From Lepas anatifera (taxonomy: Eukaryota > Arthropoda > Thecostraca > Lepadidae), in NCBI GenBank assembly GCA_034440635.1, contig JAOTON010001531.1:372001-436000 (forward strand): a DNA stretch of 64,000 nt, written 5' to 3'. The position numbers and the translations under genes were made by a program. Positions 47,112-58,967 of this stretch are shown one piece after another. The notes beneath the pieces are model-generated. The model did not search any database, had not been told where the DNA came from, and worked only from the letters and a program-made list of their open reading frames with translations. Numbering within the stretch: position 1 is the stretch's first letter; each line of letters opens with the position of its first letter.

Positions 47112-47600
47112 GTCTGTCCGAGAATTTGTGATATTACCTACATAATTCTGATTGAAGGGTTGTTCCCGAGTACATAATCTTAGCATATTTCACATCCAGG
47201 ATTCGAGGAGACAGGCCAGTCTACACCTTGTCAACTTATAATAATGTTCCTCGCCCCCGCACTGCAAAACATAACGTTTGAAACCGGGTCCGGTTCGATC
47301 GCAGGCCAAACATTTCTTTCGAAACGTGCAAAGATAACTTTACTCTTGGAGCCAGGTTAGGAGCGAGGCGAGGCAGCAAGACTCGGGTGTTTCGGCGTGG
47401 TCCGCTGAGTATTGTCGGCTGGATATTATCTAAAGAAGCTCCAAATTCCAGCGTCGTCCTGCCACGCCAAATGAGGAACGGTCCCAGTGGAAGGCTCTTT
47501 ATAAAATGACGGCCATTCCAACGGAGTAAGCTGCAGATTATTACCCACTTAGCCGTGCATATCAGCAATAGAGCGTCGTTTGAGGGCACGGTAGTATAGT

Positions 47601-47878
47601 CAGGAGCGGACGCAGACCCGAGTTTTGGGGGGCAAACCAATGTCTCTCCTCCTGGGGGGACGTGCAATTTGGATGCTCGACAGACCTAGTTAGCCACCTC
47701 TCCAAGTATATGATCGCTCTCCTGGGGGGGGTGGGAGCGGAGATTTTTTGCTCTGCAGACCTAGTATAAACACCTTTTTTAAATTCCCGGCGTTTGGGGA
47801 AGGCCAAAAGATAGTTTGAACCCCCTCCAGCGCTTTGGGGGGCCATGGCCGGAATGGTCCCCCCTGCGTTCGCCAATG
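47601..47878 (+). mobile_element. hAT-like MITE with perfect 8-bp target duplication AGTATAGT
   Basis: The left end is CAGGAGCGGACGCAG and the right end CTGCGTTCGCCAATG, an imperfect 15-bp inverted repeat. AGTATAGT occurs directly at 47593-47600 and 47879-47886. The interior contains the repeated phrases TCTCCTGGGGGG and GCAGACCTAGT. No coding capacity. Confidence 0.8.
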
Positions 47879-47887
47879 AGTATAGTG

Positions 47888-48060
47888 GTTGTCAAGCTTG
47901 CTTTCCACGTGGCCGACCCGGCTTCAAGACCCGGCAGAACCCCTGATCAAGAAACAGTCTAGCTCCCGACAAATCTTCCCAACAGGAAAAGAATTGAGGA
48001 AGCTTTATAACCCTGGCAATTGATGCGTCGATAATCCCCAAAATTACCATAGAACGTCTT
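47888..48060 (+). mobile_element. tRNA-derived SINE, diverged
   Basis: The B-box region reads GACCCGGCTTCAAGACCCGG. The body CCCAACAGGAAAAGAATTGA and the 3' end CAATTGATGCGTCGATAATC-CCCAAAATT align with the SINEs at 55569 and 4862. It abuts the target duplication of the hAT-like element at 47601. Confidence 0.6.
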
Positions 48061-50007
48061 TTCAAGGCCACCGTGACGTCAAAAAGCCCAGCATGTCCTT
48101 TGTTTACCGTCAACCAGTTCAAAAATAACAAATAACGATACAGTTTAGAGGCTCTTTAAAAACAATAGCAGGGTTCTCAAGAAGTCAACTCGTAATTCTA
48201 CTATCACGGAATAGGAAGTGTACAGCTTTGGATAGTGTGCCACCGTAAAGTGGGGGGCCGCAACCCCGTGCTGACATCCGTCGGACCAAAACTGTATTTG
48301 GGCTGTGGCTGTTATGTGTTTTTTTGTTTTTGGGCCGTAGGCTTCATGTGTAAGTTTGTCGGCAGTCTTCCCAGTTTCAGGCGCAGACGGCACATCGGCG
48401 TCACCGGGACTCCCGTATCTGCCAACGCCCACTAGATTAGCCTGCAGTCTCCCGGACGATGAACGCGGAACAACACAATACCGACGGCTCGGCTCGGAAG
48501 GTCCCACCGAAACAGCGGCCTCGCTTTGGCCGGCAGAGGCGGGCCGAACGCATGTCGTCACCTTGGCAACGGCATGCAGCCCTTTGTGCTGAAGAAACTC
48601 TTCACGAGAGAGCCACAAGCGCTTTCCGAAAATAACATCTTGCGGCGAATACCACAATGGAAGGGCCTCTTCAATTCAAGCTGTCTTTATAATTCACCGA
48701 AGATGACTATTCCAAACCCGTTCGGCAATCCAGCGATGCGAGATGTAGCAAACGGATCGGGCTATTTGCGTGTCGCCCTTGACCTCTCCACGTGAATGCC
48801 GATGAAGACGATACAGGGTCATAGGGTTAATATCTCAATTTGGGTCCCTTCGAAGATAATAGCACGGTTGAGGCTACAAGCCATCATCACGTTAACATTC
48901 ACCTTTCGAAATAGAGCAGCCTATCAAGTACAAATTGGACATGGAAGAAAACGATGATTTTTTTAAAACCGTCAATTCAACAGGAATACTGGAAGTGTAC
49001 GGGCTTTAACGTTAATATTTCCCTACTACATGGCTTGTCGAATCCCATCGATTAAGGGGATACTGTCATGATAACGTGACCAGGGGCAAACGGGCTGATC
49101 AGCAGCCCAGATAACTCCACTGATGATGACCGCTGCAGAAGTCTGACGTGTTTGTCAGCTGGTCAGCAGCCCTGCGCTGCACACCATCCATGAACGACTG
49201 ACTGCAGAGGCGATGAGGGATAACAGGGTAGCAAACACAGGAGGCGCTCCCAGGCAGGCTAGCTGGGAGGGGAGGGCTAAAACAGCGGAGCCGTGAAAAC
49301 GGCAGCAGCGTTTGACCTATCTTTGGTTTGAACCTTTCTAGAAATGGGAGATTGCAGAGGGAAGGAGGGGGGGTGATAAAGAGTTAGCGCTCCACCTTTC
49401 CGGTGGATCCGCGTCTGCACAAAAACACGGTTGCGTTCGCTTTTCACAACGGCGGCGGCAGGGCTGGCACGCACCAGTATCATCTGGCATCGCGTGGCAT
49501 CTGTCTGAAAAGGCAGCACGTGCCACCGCGTGCTGCCAACTCGGCCACTTTCACCCTCGGCTACCGCACCGTGAGGAGCAGCCGCAGAGAGGAGCTGCTC
49601 ACAGCAACGACATCACGGCGCCCCGCGAGATTAGCGCCTGTTAAATGCGGGTAACTTGTCTCCTGGCTCTTGCCTTTCACGCGTTGTGTAATGCTAGATA
49701 TCAGGGACTAGGGGTTAATTGTCTCCCGGCGTGGCGTGCCAGTCATCGCTCTGAGAGCATCGCATGGAGGAAGGCGACAATGACAGTACCAGAGCGGTAC
49801 ACTGCTGCTCCACTTGTTGAAGCTAAGCAAGCGGCTCGTGAGGCTCGGCATAGTCGCCTTCCTGTAGGTTACACAACTTCCTACGTAAAGCTGACGTGTA
49901 ATGCGACCACAAGCCGCTTTCGCGCATACATCTATCGAGTCCGGATCGTCAAAAGAATGGCGAGAAAGTTGTAGCCTCAGGAAGCAAACCTATCAGTCCA
50001 ATTTTAA
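48061..50007. other. Non-coding DNA with no recognised genes
   Basis: The minus frame at 48145-48657 (170 codons) opens with TTG and shows no motif I recognise. Nothing else is supportable. Confidence 0.4.
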
Positions 50008-50586
50008 ATATACGCTTTGAAAGCTGTCTCGACTGTGGTAACTGTCACTAATATCGGTATCTTGCTAGTTTTCCTGTCAGACAAATTTACTTTACCTGTT
50101 TGTCACCATAGAAAGCTCAGTGCTGCGTCTTTTTCGCAGTTCCAACGCTTGAGGTCGAGTTGTTATGAGGGCTTAACCCGTGTACATAATGCATTTTTCA
50201 CTATTTACGGCAGATTAAACGGTGAAGATGACGGCTGTTTTTCCTTCGATATCTTGAGAAGCTTCAACCAATTTCCAGCTGAGGAGCTTCTGAAGCTTAG
50301 GGTAGAGACTGTGTTATACGCCAGCGAATGGTCGAAGGGGTTGAGCGAACTGATTGATAGAGTTGAGAAGAAGACGGAATGTTCCAGAAACCCGCTATAT
50401 TACCTGTATATGTGTTCAGACCTCATCTACATTAGCGAGAGAGCAGCGTGGTTGCAGGGGACGACGACACGCATGGGTGGCGCGGAACGGGCCTGCAGCT
50501 GGTGCAAAAGTGACACCAGTGACCTCCACCGACACTCGTCACCGTCAGGTCACAGCTTCGATGAAATTGACATTAGCAATTTCTGA
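50008..50586 (+). CDS. Unrecognised open frame, possible exon or pseudogene fragment
   Basis: About 192 codons stay open from just after a TAA at 50005 to a TGA at 50584. There is no early ATG; the frame opens near ATATACGCTTTG and the first candidate Met is far inside. The translation looks protein-like: a hydrophobic N-terminal stretch (VTNIGILLVFL), then an amphipathic middle (EELLKLRVETVLYASEW, GLSELIDRVEKK, NPLYYLYMCSDLIYI). It ends in a Cys/His/Ser-rich tail (ACSWCKSDTSDLHRHSS). I find no convincing acceptor or donor and recognise no family. It could be a terminal exon, a retrocopy fragment or chance. Confidence 0.25.
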   Translation: MYALKAVSTVVTVTNIGILLVFLSDKFTLPVCHHRKLSAASFSQFQRLRSSCYEGLTRVHNAFFTIYGRLNGEDDGCFSFDILRSFNQFPAEELLKLRVETVLYASEWSKGLSELIDRVEKKTECSRNPLYYLYMCSDLIYISERAAWLQGTTTRMGGAERACSWCKSDTSDLHRHSSPSGHSFDEIDISNF

Positions 50587-53029
50587 GTGGTGGGTTATCA
50601 TAGCGCCAAGGTGGGCTAGAAGGGCTAGAGGTCGAAGGGTTAAAGCAATGATTGGTAATTTGACTGTTCATACCAATATGACACTATGTATCATTAATGT
50701 CCATGTCCCCAGTGAAGAAGCCGTGGGTTGATTGATTTCCCACAAAATCAAGATTGAAGGCTGCTTGTGGAGGTCAATTCCAATGGTCTAATCTAGGTGA
50801 ACGGTGATTATCTTATCAATACATAAGCAATGGCACGGTCTACCACATACACGTTAATGCAACTCAAAATCCTAGTAAGCCGGCATCAGCTAAGGTATAT
50901 CCTCAGAATAATCCATCTGTCGGTGCTTCGTGATTTCTGGAGGCTCCAGAGAATCTGGCAGGCTTTGCAGCTACATCGGCAGCGCTTTGGCCCAGTGCTG
51001 AGTGGACCATGGCTCAGGTCAGAGACCCCAGGATCCGCAGCCGTTGCAGAGCCTCCGAAACCCTGCCGACCAGCTGGCAGAAAGGCCGACCTCCTGCACG
51101 GAGGTGCCAACGCGAGAAACCGCACGGACTCTGAACATTCCTCAAACCTGATGGATTTTACTCCATTTTTCGACGGTTCTTCCGTACGGTACGTATCTAC
51201 CTAAGCAATTTTTATCCATTTAAGACTCGTTGGGTGGTCACTAAGTCAATATTTTCGATCACCACGATACGTGATTGGATTTTCGCATCACAGAGTATCA
51301 ACATTGGGAAGCCCATTAACCGCGCCACAGCGCGCCAATTCATCTTAACCTGACACCTGATTGGCTGGCTGAATTCCTGAATTGGCGGGAGAGCCACTTT
51401 GGTCAAATCAGCAGCCACATGCTATAATGGAAACGTCACAGACGCATACAATGCCGCGATCTCCTCATTGGGAGCTGTCAGAGCTAACATATTGTTGCAA
51501 ATGAAATATATGACCAATGTAGTAATAGTCATTGTGGGAGCATACCTTTTCAAAGGGGCTACCGCTGAGGTCAAGGCCAAATTGTAACGGCAAAGCTAAT
51601 GCTGAGAAAAAGCAATTCAGAGCACTGCTGAGTGTCCCAAAAAATTTTTCATTAAATATTTTTCAATCTAGCTTGGTGAACGTAGCCATAGCATGATTTC
51701 ACATGTAGATGGTTTCGGTCAGCCCACACATCCAATCAAGCCTAACACAACACTACACGCTGCATGCTGTAACTCTGTTTCTTAATAAGATGACTGGCTC
51801 GATTGAAGGAGCGTTTCTACTTAGCTGCGATCCATCTCTATCTCGTGTATTGCTTCTCCGTTGTATCTCTGGAAACGTACCTGCAAAAACGGAAAGATAA
51901 CGGTTACAATGACGGCATGCGTTACGTTCCCAGGTCGCTCCTGCACGCAGGTCTCCATTCTGACAATCACGCCGGGATTCGTGCCCGCTGCGTTAAAACA
52001 TGTCGTGATCGTGAACAATGAAAAACTACTAGCGGCACATGGTCAGGCAACAAAAACTTCCAAGGCTTTAGTTAACTGTTTTGTCTGTTCGAGAGCCATT
52101 GATGTGAGTCTCACAGTCATTTGTGATGTTCTCAGCAATGGCAGGCGCTCCCGCATTTGACAGTAGCCGGGGTCACGTGAACGGGAAGGAGCGAACGGAG
52201 AGGCGCCGAACGGTACACTGCACGGGCAGAGGTAGGTCGCACATTTTCAGGGACTTCAGATACATCTCTAACGTGAATGCTTAGCATGCACCCATATAAA
52301 GTTTGTTGGATATTAAATATTGTGGGTTATTACATCCTGATCGCCCTCCGTTCATACCTCTTTGAGTCACTAACAAGAGGGTAAACACCACGCACTAAAA
52401 AAAACTTATGGCGGTTTTCTACCTCCTCGCAGATCACAGCTGGCTCCGACCTTGATCATTGTCATGACGTCATCTGCACTGACGTCATCGGGTAGGTACC
52501 GAAAGTGACGGCATCGTCCTTACAGCTTCTATCTAGCATGATGTCGCCGTGACGGCGGGAGACATCAGTTCACGCCAGACGACCGCAAGGGGGACAGGCT
52601 CCCCGCTCTCAGTCCAGTCACTGTCTGAGCTTGTTGGATGTTCCGGGTTCTCCAATGATATACAACTTTAAGTAATTTTACAATTTTAAGTAGGTCTTAA
52701 GACTCTTTTACGTGTTTTAGGTTTTTATACCATTCATATTTTCGTATTTTACGTCTGTCTTAGGCTATTTTTATTTTCAAATGAATTTATAAATGTATTT
52801 ATCTATACTTTTATGGGTAACAGTGCATATTTTACCTTTTGGAATCATTTCAAGTTCACTTGTTCCATCAACTTTTAACAATCGTCTCGCGGCGTTGATC
52901 CTGCATTGTATATATTTTTATCAGATTGACTTCATCTGTAAATGGGCACCACGTCCGTTGATGATTCGCATGCAATACACAATATACAGCTCATTCAGGT
53001 GTGCAGCAGTCAGGTCTTTCCTCGATGTT
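50587..53029. other. Non-coding DNA with no recognised genes
   Basis: Nothing supportable. CRE-like and ATF-like TGACGTCA motifs occur close together near 52465-52490, in repetitive context (GTCATGACGTCATCTGCACT and GACGTCATCGG). Confidence 0.4.
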
Positions 53030-53217
53030 AATCTTTTGGTGTTTAACGACGCACCTACTGCTGAGCTCATATGGCGCTGGAGGGGGAGGCGAATGAATTA
53101 GGCTTAAGCTAGGGCAGGGCGCCAAATCCTACCTCTCGGCAAGTTCGAACCCATGACACTACACATACCGAATGCCGCAGACCGAGTTGAGAGCGCGCTA
53201 CTGAGTGGGCCACCCAG
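53030..53217 (-). mobile_element. tRNA-derived SINE
   Basis: On the minus strand the head GTGGCCCACTCAGTAGCGCG contains an A-box-like element. GTCATGGGTTCGAACTTGCC contains a B box. The 3' end is GGTGCGTCGTTAAACACCAA, as in the SINE at 4862. No clear target duplication. Confidence 0.7.
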
Positions 53218-54175
53218 ACTTCTTCTTCGCCGTTTCCTTTATGTTCAAATATAGTATGGTAGAGATTGAAACCAACTAGTTTGGTCGGTGGTAGCAAGCT
53301 GTATGTAGTCTCAAATTAGTCTGGCTTTCACGGGCACAGTGGACTGTCCAGATGTTGACCGTGTCTCCTTATTTGTTTGCCAACACATTCAAATTGCGAT
53401 CTTTTTACGCCCATGCATGTCAAGCGTTTCTTAGCTCGGCAGAACGTTTATACGTACACTTGATTATATTGACATTGAAGACATTGATAGGTAAAATAAT
53501 CAGACATTGATGCCGGTTCCCAAAAAAAACCTGCGTCATCGAAGCTGAACACAAGAAGTTGGTCAGTCTGGCCACTCCCATATAACGGTTATTTAACAGC
53601 TCAATTCAGTAGTGAGTCCCAGACATGCCAGCCCTCAAACCATCTTCACAGGCGTGAGAGAAAATGACCACTGACTAGCACAAGACGTTTCACCGGAGCA
53701 TTTTCTGCAGCGGAGCCGACCGAGCGCAGGGACGGACTGCTAGGCTTTTGCAATGATGTGAGCGTGAGCCGCGACCCTCCGTCACAAAGTCTGTGGCGAG
53801 CCTCAGCGCAACAGACTCGCCCTCCACAAAACGGCACAGAAAAAAACAACACAATCACGCCAGTCCACATTATCACAAACCTTGGGAAGCTGGGTCCATG
53901 CTCAAGGAGGATGTAGTACCACACCTTACCGCACGATTGGAACAGGCGAGTGGGTAAAATAAACCGTACCTTGAGTGACAGACATGGGGGTTCTACGGTC
54001 TTGAATATGCGCAGTACCTCGACGCAAAGTCGCAGAGTGACGCAAAGTCGATTCCCGTGTGTCAACAAAAAATCAGAAAACCCTATACAGGCTCCTTTCG
54101 GCAAATAACCAGTCAGCCGTTGCCCCTTCTGCTACCTCAACTGGCAACTGGCAAGATCAGCTCTCCGGCTTCAAC
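53218..54175. other. Non-coding DNA with no recognised genes
   Basis: The minus frame at 53646-54104 (152 codons) has no motif I recognise. Nothing else supportable. Confidence 0.4.
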
Positions 54176-55165
54176 TGGCCTTGGACGGTGCAGTACCATT
54201 AGAGGTACAGGCCGTGAACGGTGCAGCACCATTAGAGGTACAGGCCATGAACGGGGCAGTACCAGTAGAGGTACAGGCCGTGAACGGGGCAGTACCATTA
54301 GAGGTACATGCCGTTTGGGGCAGTACCATTAGGGACACAGGCCATTTGGGGCAGTACCATTAGAGGTACAGGCCGTGGAAGTGACAGTACCATTGGAGGT
54401 ACAGGCCGTGAACGGGGCAGTACAATTAGAGACACAGGTCATGGAAGGGGCAGTACCATTAGAGGTACAAGCTGTTTGGGACAGTACCATTAGAGGTACA
54501 GGCCGTGTATGGTGCAGTAAAATTAGAGGTACAGGTCGTGGACGGGGCAGTACAATCAGAGACACGGGCCGTGGACGGGGCAGTACCATTAGAGGTACAG
54601 GCCGTTGGAGGCAGTACAATTAGAGGTACAGGCCGTTTGGGGCAGTACAATCAGAGACACGGGCCGTGGACGGGGCAGTACCATTAGAGGTACAGGCCGT
54701 TGGAGGCAGTACAATTAGAGGTACAGGCCGTTTGGGGCAGTACAATCAGAGACACGGGCCGTGGACGGGGCAGTACCATTAGAGGTACAGGCCGTTGGAG
54801 GCAGTACAATTAGAGGTACAGGCCGTTTGGGGCAGTACAATCAGAGACACAGGCCGTGGACGGGGCAGTACCATTAGAGGTACAGGCCGTTGGAGGCAGT
54901 ACAATTAGAGGTACAGGCCGTTTGGGGCAGTACAATCAGAGACACGGGCCGTGGACGGGGCAGTACCATTAGAGGTACAGGCCGTTGGAGGCAGTACAAT
55001 TAGAGGTACAGGCCGTTTGGGGCAGTACAATCAGAGACACGGGCCGTGGACGGGGCAGTACCATTAGAGGTACAGGCCGTTGGAGGCAGTACAATTAGAG
55101 GTACATGCCGTTTGGGGCAGTACAATCAGAGACACAGGCCGTGGACGGGGCGGTACCATGAATGA
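54176..55165. repeat. Minisatellite with 31/33-bp monomers and a 95-bp higher-order unit
   Basis: Monomers read GGCAGTACCATTAGAGGTAC-AGGCCGT plus a short variable end. From about 54548 on they are organised in threes (33+31+31). CAATCAGAGACAC landmarks at 54648, 54743, 54838, 54933, 55028 and 55123 are exactly 95 bp apart. The left third is irregular and more diverged. Monomers of 33 bp keep a VPLEVQAV-type frame open on both strands. This is a repeat translation. Confidence 0.95.
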
Positions 55166-55568
55166 GAGACACGGGCCGTGGACGGGTCAGAGCCACGAGC
55201 CAGACCACAGACCATAAGAGCAGCCGACTGGGGCACGTGGCGCCCGTTTCAGCAGACCGCTTTCACTGGTGGACGGGGTAATGTGGCTGGCACGGGCCGC
55301 TGCACAAGCCCCCGGTCACGGGCCAGCGCGCGCCAGTCGTGTCTCCGTGCACGGATGGACAGGCGATCAGCTTACTTCACAGGCTATGTGTATTCAGACG
55401 TGTTGATAAACAAACCAGTCAGCTTTCAAAGGTGTATTTCGTCAGACCTTACCACATTGGCATGATGTGATGATGGTGATACTGGTAATGGTGTGGTCTT
55501 TAAAGGAGCTGCTGGCAGAGTTATTTTTTGGCTGCTCTACATTTAGGTCGTCATATTAGTACCTAGGC

Positions 55569-55735
55569 AAGGGGATGAGTGGCTTAGTGAATAGCCTCAA
55601 AATAACCTAAGCCACCGGTCCCGGGTTTAAGTATCGGCGGAGCCTATAAATAAGTCAATCTGTTTCCCCAAATATTTCCCAACAGGGAGAGAGTTAACGA
55701 CGGCAGTTGGTGCGTCGCTACATCCCAACAATTGT
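55569..55735 (+). mobile_element. tRNA-derived SINE with 15-bp target duplication
   Basis: The head GGGATGAGTGGCTTAGTGAA and the B-box region GGTCCCGGGTTTAAGT match the SINE at 4862. The body is CCAACAGGGAGAGAGTTAAC and the end CGTCGCTACATCCCAACAATT. TATTAGTACCTAGGC occurs directly at 55554-55568 and 55736-55750. The target lies at the edge of a short tandem repeat. Confidence 0.85.
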
Positions 55736-55742
55736 TATTAGT

Positions 55743-55811
55743 ACCTAGGCGAATCAATACCTAGGCTAATTAATTAATCAATACCTAGGCGAATTAATAC
55801 CTAGGCGAATG
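55743..55811. repeat. Short tandem repeat of TACCTAGGCGAAT
   Basis: TACCTAGGC followed by GAATCAA or TAATTAA recurs four times after the SINE. One more copy lies before it as part of the target duplication, so the SINE landed in an existing small array. Confidence 0.7.
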
Positions 55812-56547
55812 TCAGAAATGAAACAAGCCAAAGTGCAACTTGGCACCCTGCGCCTCCCACAGCAATGGAATACAACGGTAGATGCAGTGGCAATGCCAAT
55901 GAAAGACTAATCATGTAATGGATATAAATCTAATGGCAACGACAATGCAGTGGCCACAGCAATGGAATAAAACGAGGTGAGCGCAGCTAAAAGTTCATTC
56001 CTATAAATAAATAAACCAGCTTCTGACTTGCCCAAGAAGAAGTGGAGATTTTGCAGAGCAGCAACGGAATGCCCAGGGATGAAGAAGATATCATCCATGA
56101 TCGTACCCACCAGACGAAGGACAACCAGCAGAGGGAGGAAGAAACAAATCGGAAATAAGGAGTTAAAGAGATTTTACCTCCAGCCAGAAACAGTGTAACC
56201 CAAATATCGAGTCACAGAGGTCAACGACCTACAGAAAAGGTTTTTTTCCTCGGCAACCGCCCAAGGCTGTTTACCAGAGCATAGACACAGGCAAAGGTCA
56301 GACCATTAAACCCCAGAGTGGATTGGTACCGTCGCGACATACCATCAGTAAGTCCGGTCTGATTGACTGTAAACCCCCGGGAACCCGCGACGGATCTGAG
56401 CTATCGACCCATCAGTGCTGAAACCGAGCCCGCGATGGCATTCAAACCGCCAGCTCGCCACAACAGGCTAACGGCACGGTATATGATGGAGGCGAGTAGT
56501 TTCTGTTGCGACGTGGCAGGAGGCTTCTGGTGAAAAGCGTGATGCCT
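55812..56547. other. Non-coding DNA with no recognised genes
   Basis: Nothing supportable. A minus frame at 55907-56110 has no recognised motif. Confidence 0.4.
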
Positions 56548-56643
56548 GCGTCGGAGGACCTTTGTAACTTTGGTCCTGCGCGTCGGAAGAACTTTTTAAC
56601 TTTGGTCCTATGCGTCAGAGGGACTCTGTAACTTTGGTTCCGT
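56548..56643. repeat. 32-bp tandem repeat, three copies
   Basis: GCGTCGGAGGACCTTTGTAA-CTTTGGTCCT recurs at 56548, 56580 and 56612, exactly 32 bp apart, with a few substitutions. Confidence 0.85.
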
Positions 56644-58844
56644 AGACTGTAGAGCCTCTGACTTGTGGCAGAAGTACGTGGCAACAAAAGTGCATAATGT
56701 TTTGAGCGAAATTCAGCTTGACAACACCACTGAAACATCTATTCACACTCTGTTCATCGAATTCACCAGCAAGTGTAGACATGTCCTGTTCAAGCACAGA
56801 GAAGAAAGACTTGTCTCTCTCGCTATTTCGTTGTAAATCTGTGCAAAATAAATATAGAAATACACAAATTTACAACGACTTCTACTTCACATGCCACATA
56901 GCCCATTATTTTTGCTCTAAAATGCCCTAGCATCGACCTTGTTTTCTATCTCAATCTTTCGAAATTCCTTTCGCATTCCACGCTGGAGCTGAAGTCGCGA
57001 GCTGCTGTAGAATAAAGGGCATAACAGGCCTATTGTTACTCTAACCTATTAAACCCATTCAGTTGCTTGGGCCTTAGTAACCTGATGTGGATAAACGAGG
57101 TCAATGGGCAGTTGACGCCGCTGGAGGTTCGGTCCGATAGCACCGCTTTACCTCATCTCACCATTCTAGCTAGCAGCAAGAGGTGAGACCTTAGCCTGAC
57201 GGTACCGTTTTCCGGAGTCTCTACATACCCAAAACCGAGAAGTTTGTGAAATGGAACGCCAGTCCAGAGCAAGGCCAGAGGAAGAGAGGAGGCCATGTCA
57301 TCATGCTGAAATACAAATTGGAAATGTTCTCATCAAACTCATGCAAAAATAAGAAAAGCAAAAATGGAACCACACGTTCAGGAGAGCTGTGGTGGTCATG
57401 AAAAGCAGAATACATGTGTCTGAGGACAACGATAATATTCCCACCTCAAAAAGATTGGACAACACGTCTTATCCGTCTGCTCGCAACGGTTCGTTGAGCT
57501 CCTTTCAATCTTGATCAAACCTATCTAGCCATTAGCACCGTTCCGTGGGCAAAGCCGAGCCAGATTGAGCGATCTGGCGGCGGCAGCGGCCATCCGCTAG
57601 CCGGAGGTACCGACAGCCACGAAGGCACGAGGCGACAGATGTCGCTGACAGCTGATGGCGGAACACATAGCCGTGTGACAGAAGACTGCCAGCAAGATGG
57701 GATCGTCACCACGGCTCACATATTAGCAGCGATGAGCGCCGAAATGGCTCCAACCGCACAGCGGTCCCGCCAGGCTGATCACGGATTAACTATGTGGGAA
57801 CGGCGGAGCGCAGCATCAGCTGTTGGTCCCGCTATGTCCATCCGCACAGCTGCCTGTTTGGCATTCGGGACATCACAACCGGAAACCAAGGTAGGTTGTC
57901 TCGTACTGAGTGGAGTCTGCCACTCCAGCTGTGCTTGACAGGAATCAATACAAATGGTGTGAAGGAGAATACCAATATGGTCTGTGATCAGATTTTAGGC
58001 ACGTGCCCGCACACATCGTAACGTTTTGCTTATGCACGGAAATGTAGAGATAACGCCCATTTTGTAAGCTTGTACTACGAACAACAGTCTCATGCGGCCC
58101 ACCCAGCCAGTTTCCCGAGACAGCTAGTGCTTCCCTCCCAATCGGCGAGCTTTCTCCGCCCAAAGCACCATCAGTTCGTCTTCGCTGCGCAAGGAAGCGG
58201 GCGGCGGAAATGGCATCCCATTCGATGCCTGCGGTTTTTGGCTGACAGGAACACCGCTCAAGAATCGATCACTTTCCGCCGCGCAGATTTATATGACAGG
58301 AAAATGCACGCAGGAAAATGGGAGGCGTTCCACTGGTTGTCATTTGACAGAGTATATTACACGGAGCCATACGGTAAATCCTGCCGCGTATCCAAACTTC
58401 GTTCTGTCAATTTATCTATAACAATATTTATTTGGGAGGTGTGGAGGACATCGCAAATATCTTTTAAAAAACACTGTTTTTGAACCATCGGTCGGCTTTT
58501 GAGCGAAATACATTTCTTGTATCCCATCCGCCACCCCCCCACACCCCCTTCAGGATCCACGCAGTGCAGTGTTTCAAATTGTTTCTATCCCCATTGAGCA
58601 ATGTGATCAAGAACAGGCACAGCCGTTTCGCTCCGGCCACTACGGAAATGGGACATCCGGCGGCCCATTTCTGAAAGGATCAGCTGTTGTCGGCAGATTT
58701 GCACCCCTTGGGGACCACAGCGCAGCACAAGAAGGCAACAATGATAAGAAGGGTTGAAACAAGAACTCATCAAAGCAGACGCAGGCTGAGTTGGTGAGCT
58801 TGTAGAGGCTGATAGTTATGGCCTTGAGAAGCTTTCTGTACGCA
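56644..58844. other. Non-coding DNA with no recognised genes
   Basis: Nothing supportable. The 137-codon frame at 58070-58483 has no recognisable motif. Confidence 0.4.
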
Positions 58845-58866
58845 GCAGGACGAACGTTCGTCCTGC
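58845..58866. repeat. Perfect 22-bp palindrome
   Basis: GCAGGACGAAC followed directly by its exact reverse complement, with no loop. GGACGAACGAGAGAGA follows a few bases later, so the palindrome arm runs into the GA microsatellite. Confidence 0.9.
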
Positions 58867-58879
58867 GACTGGACGAACG

Positions 58880-58902
58880 AGAGAGAGAGGGGAGGGGAAG
58901 GG

Positions 58903-58966
<64 letters not shown>
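58880..58966. repeat. (GA)n microsatellite
   Basis: GAGAGAGAGGGGAGGGGAAG then about 60 bp of pure GA. It is purine-only on the plus strand. Confidence 0.95.

Positions 58967-58967
<1 letters not shown>

Noticed and set aside
54057..54687. Repeat protein with VPLEVQAV-type motifs
   Set aside because: Produced by 33-bp monomers on either strand; it ends where the 95-bp organisation breaks the frame.
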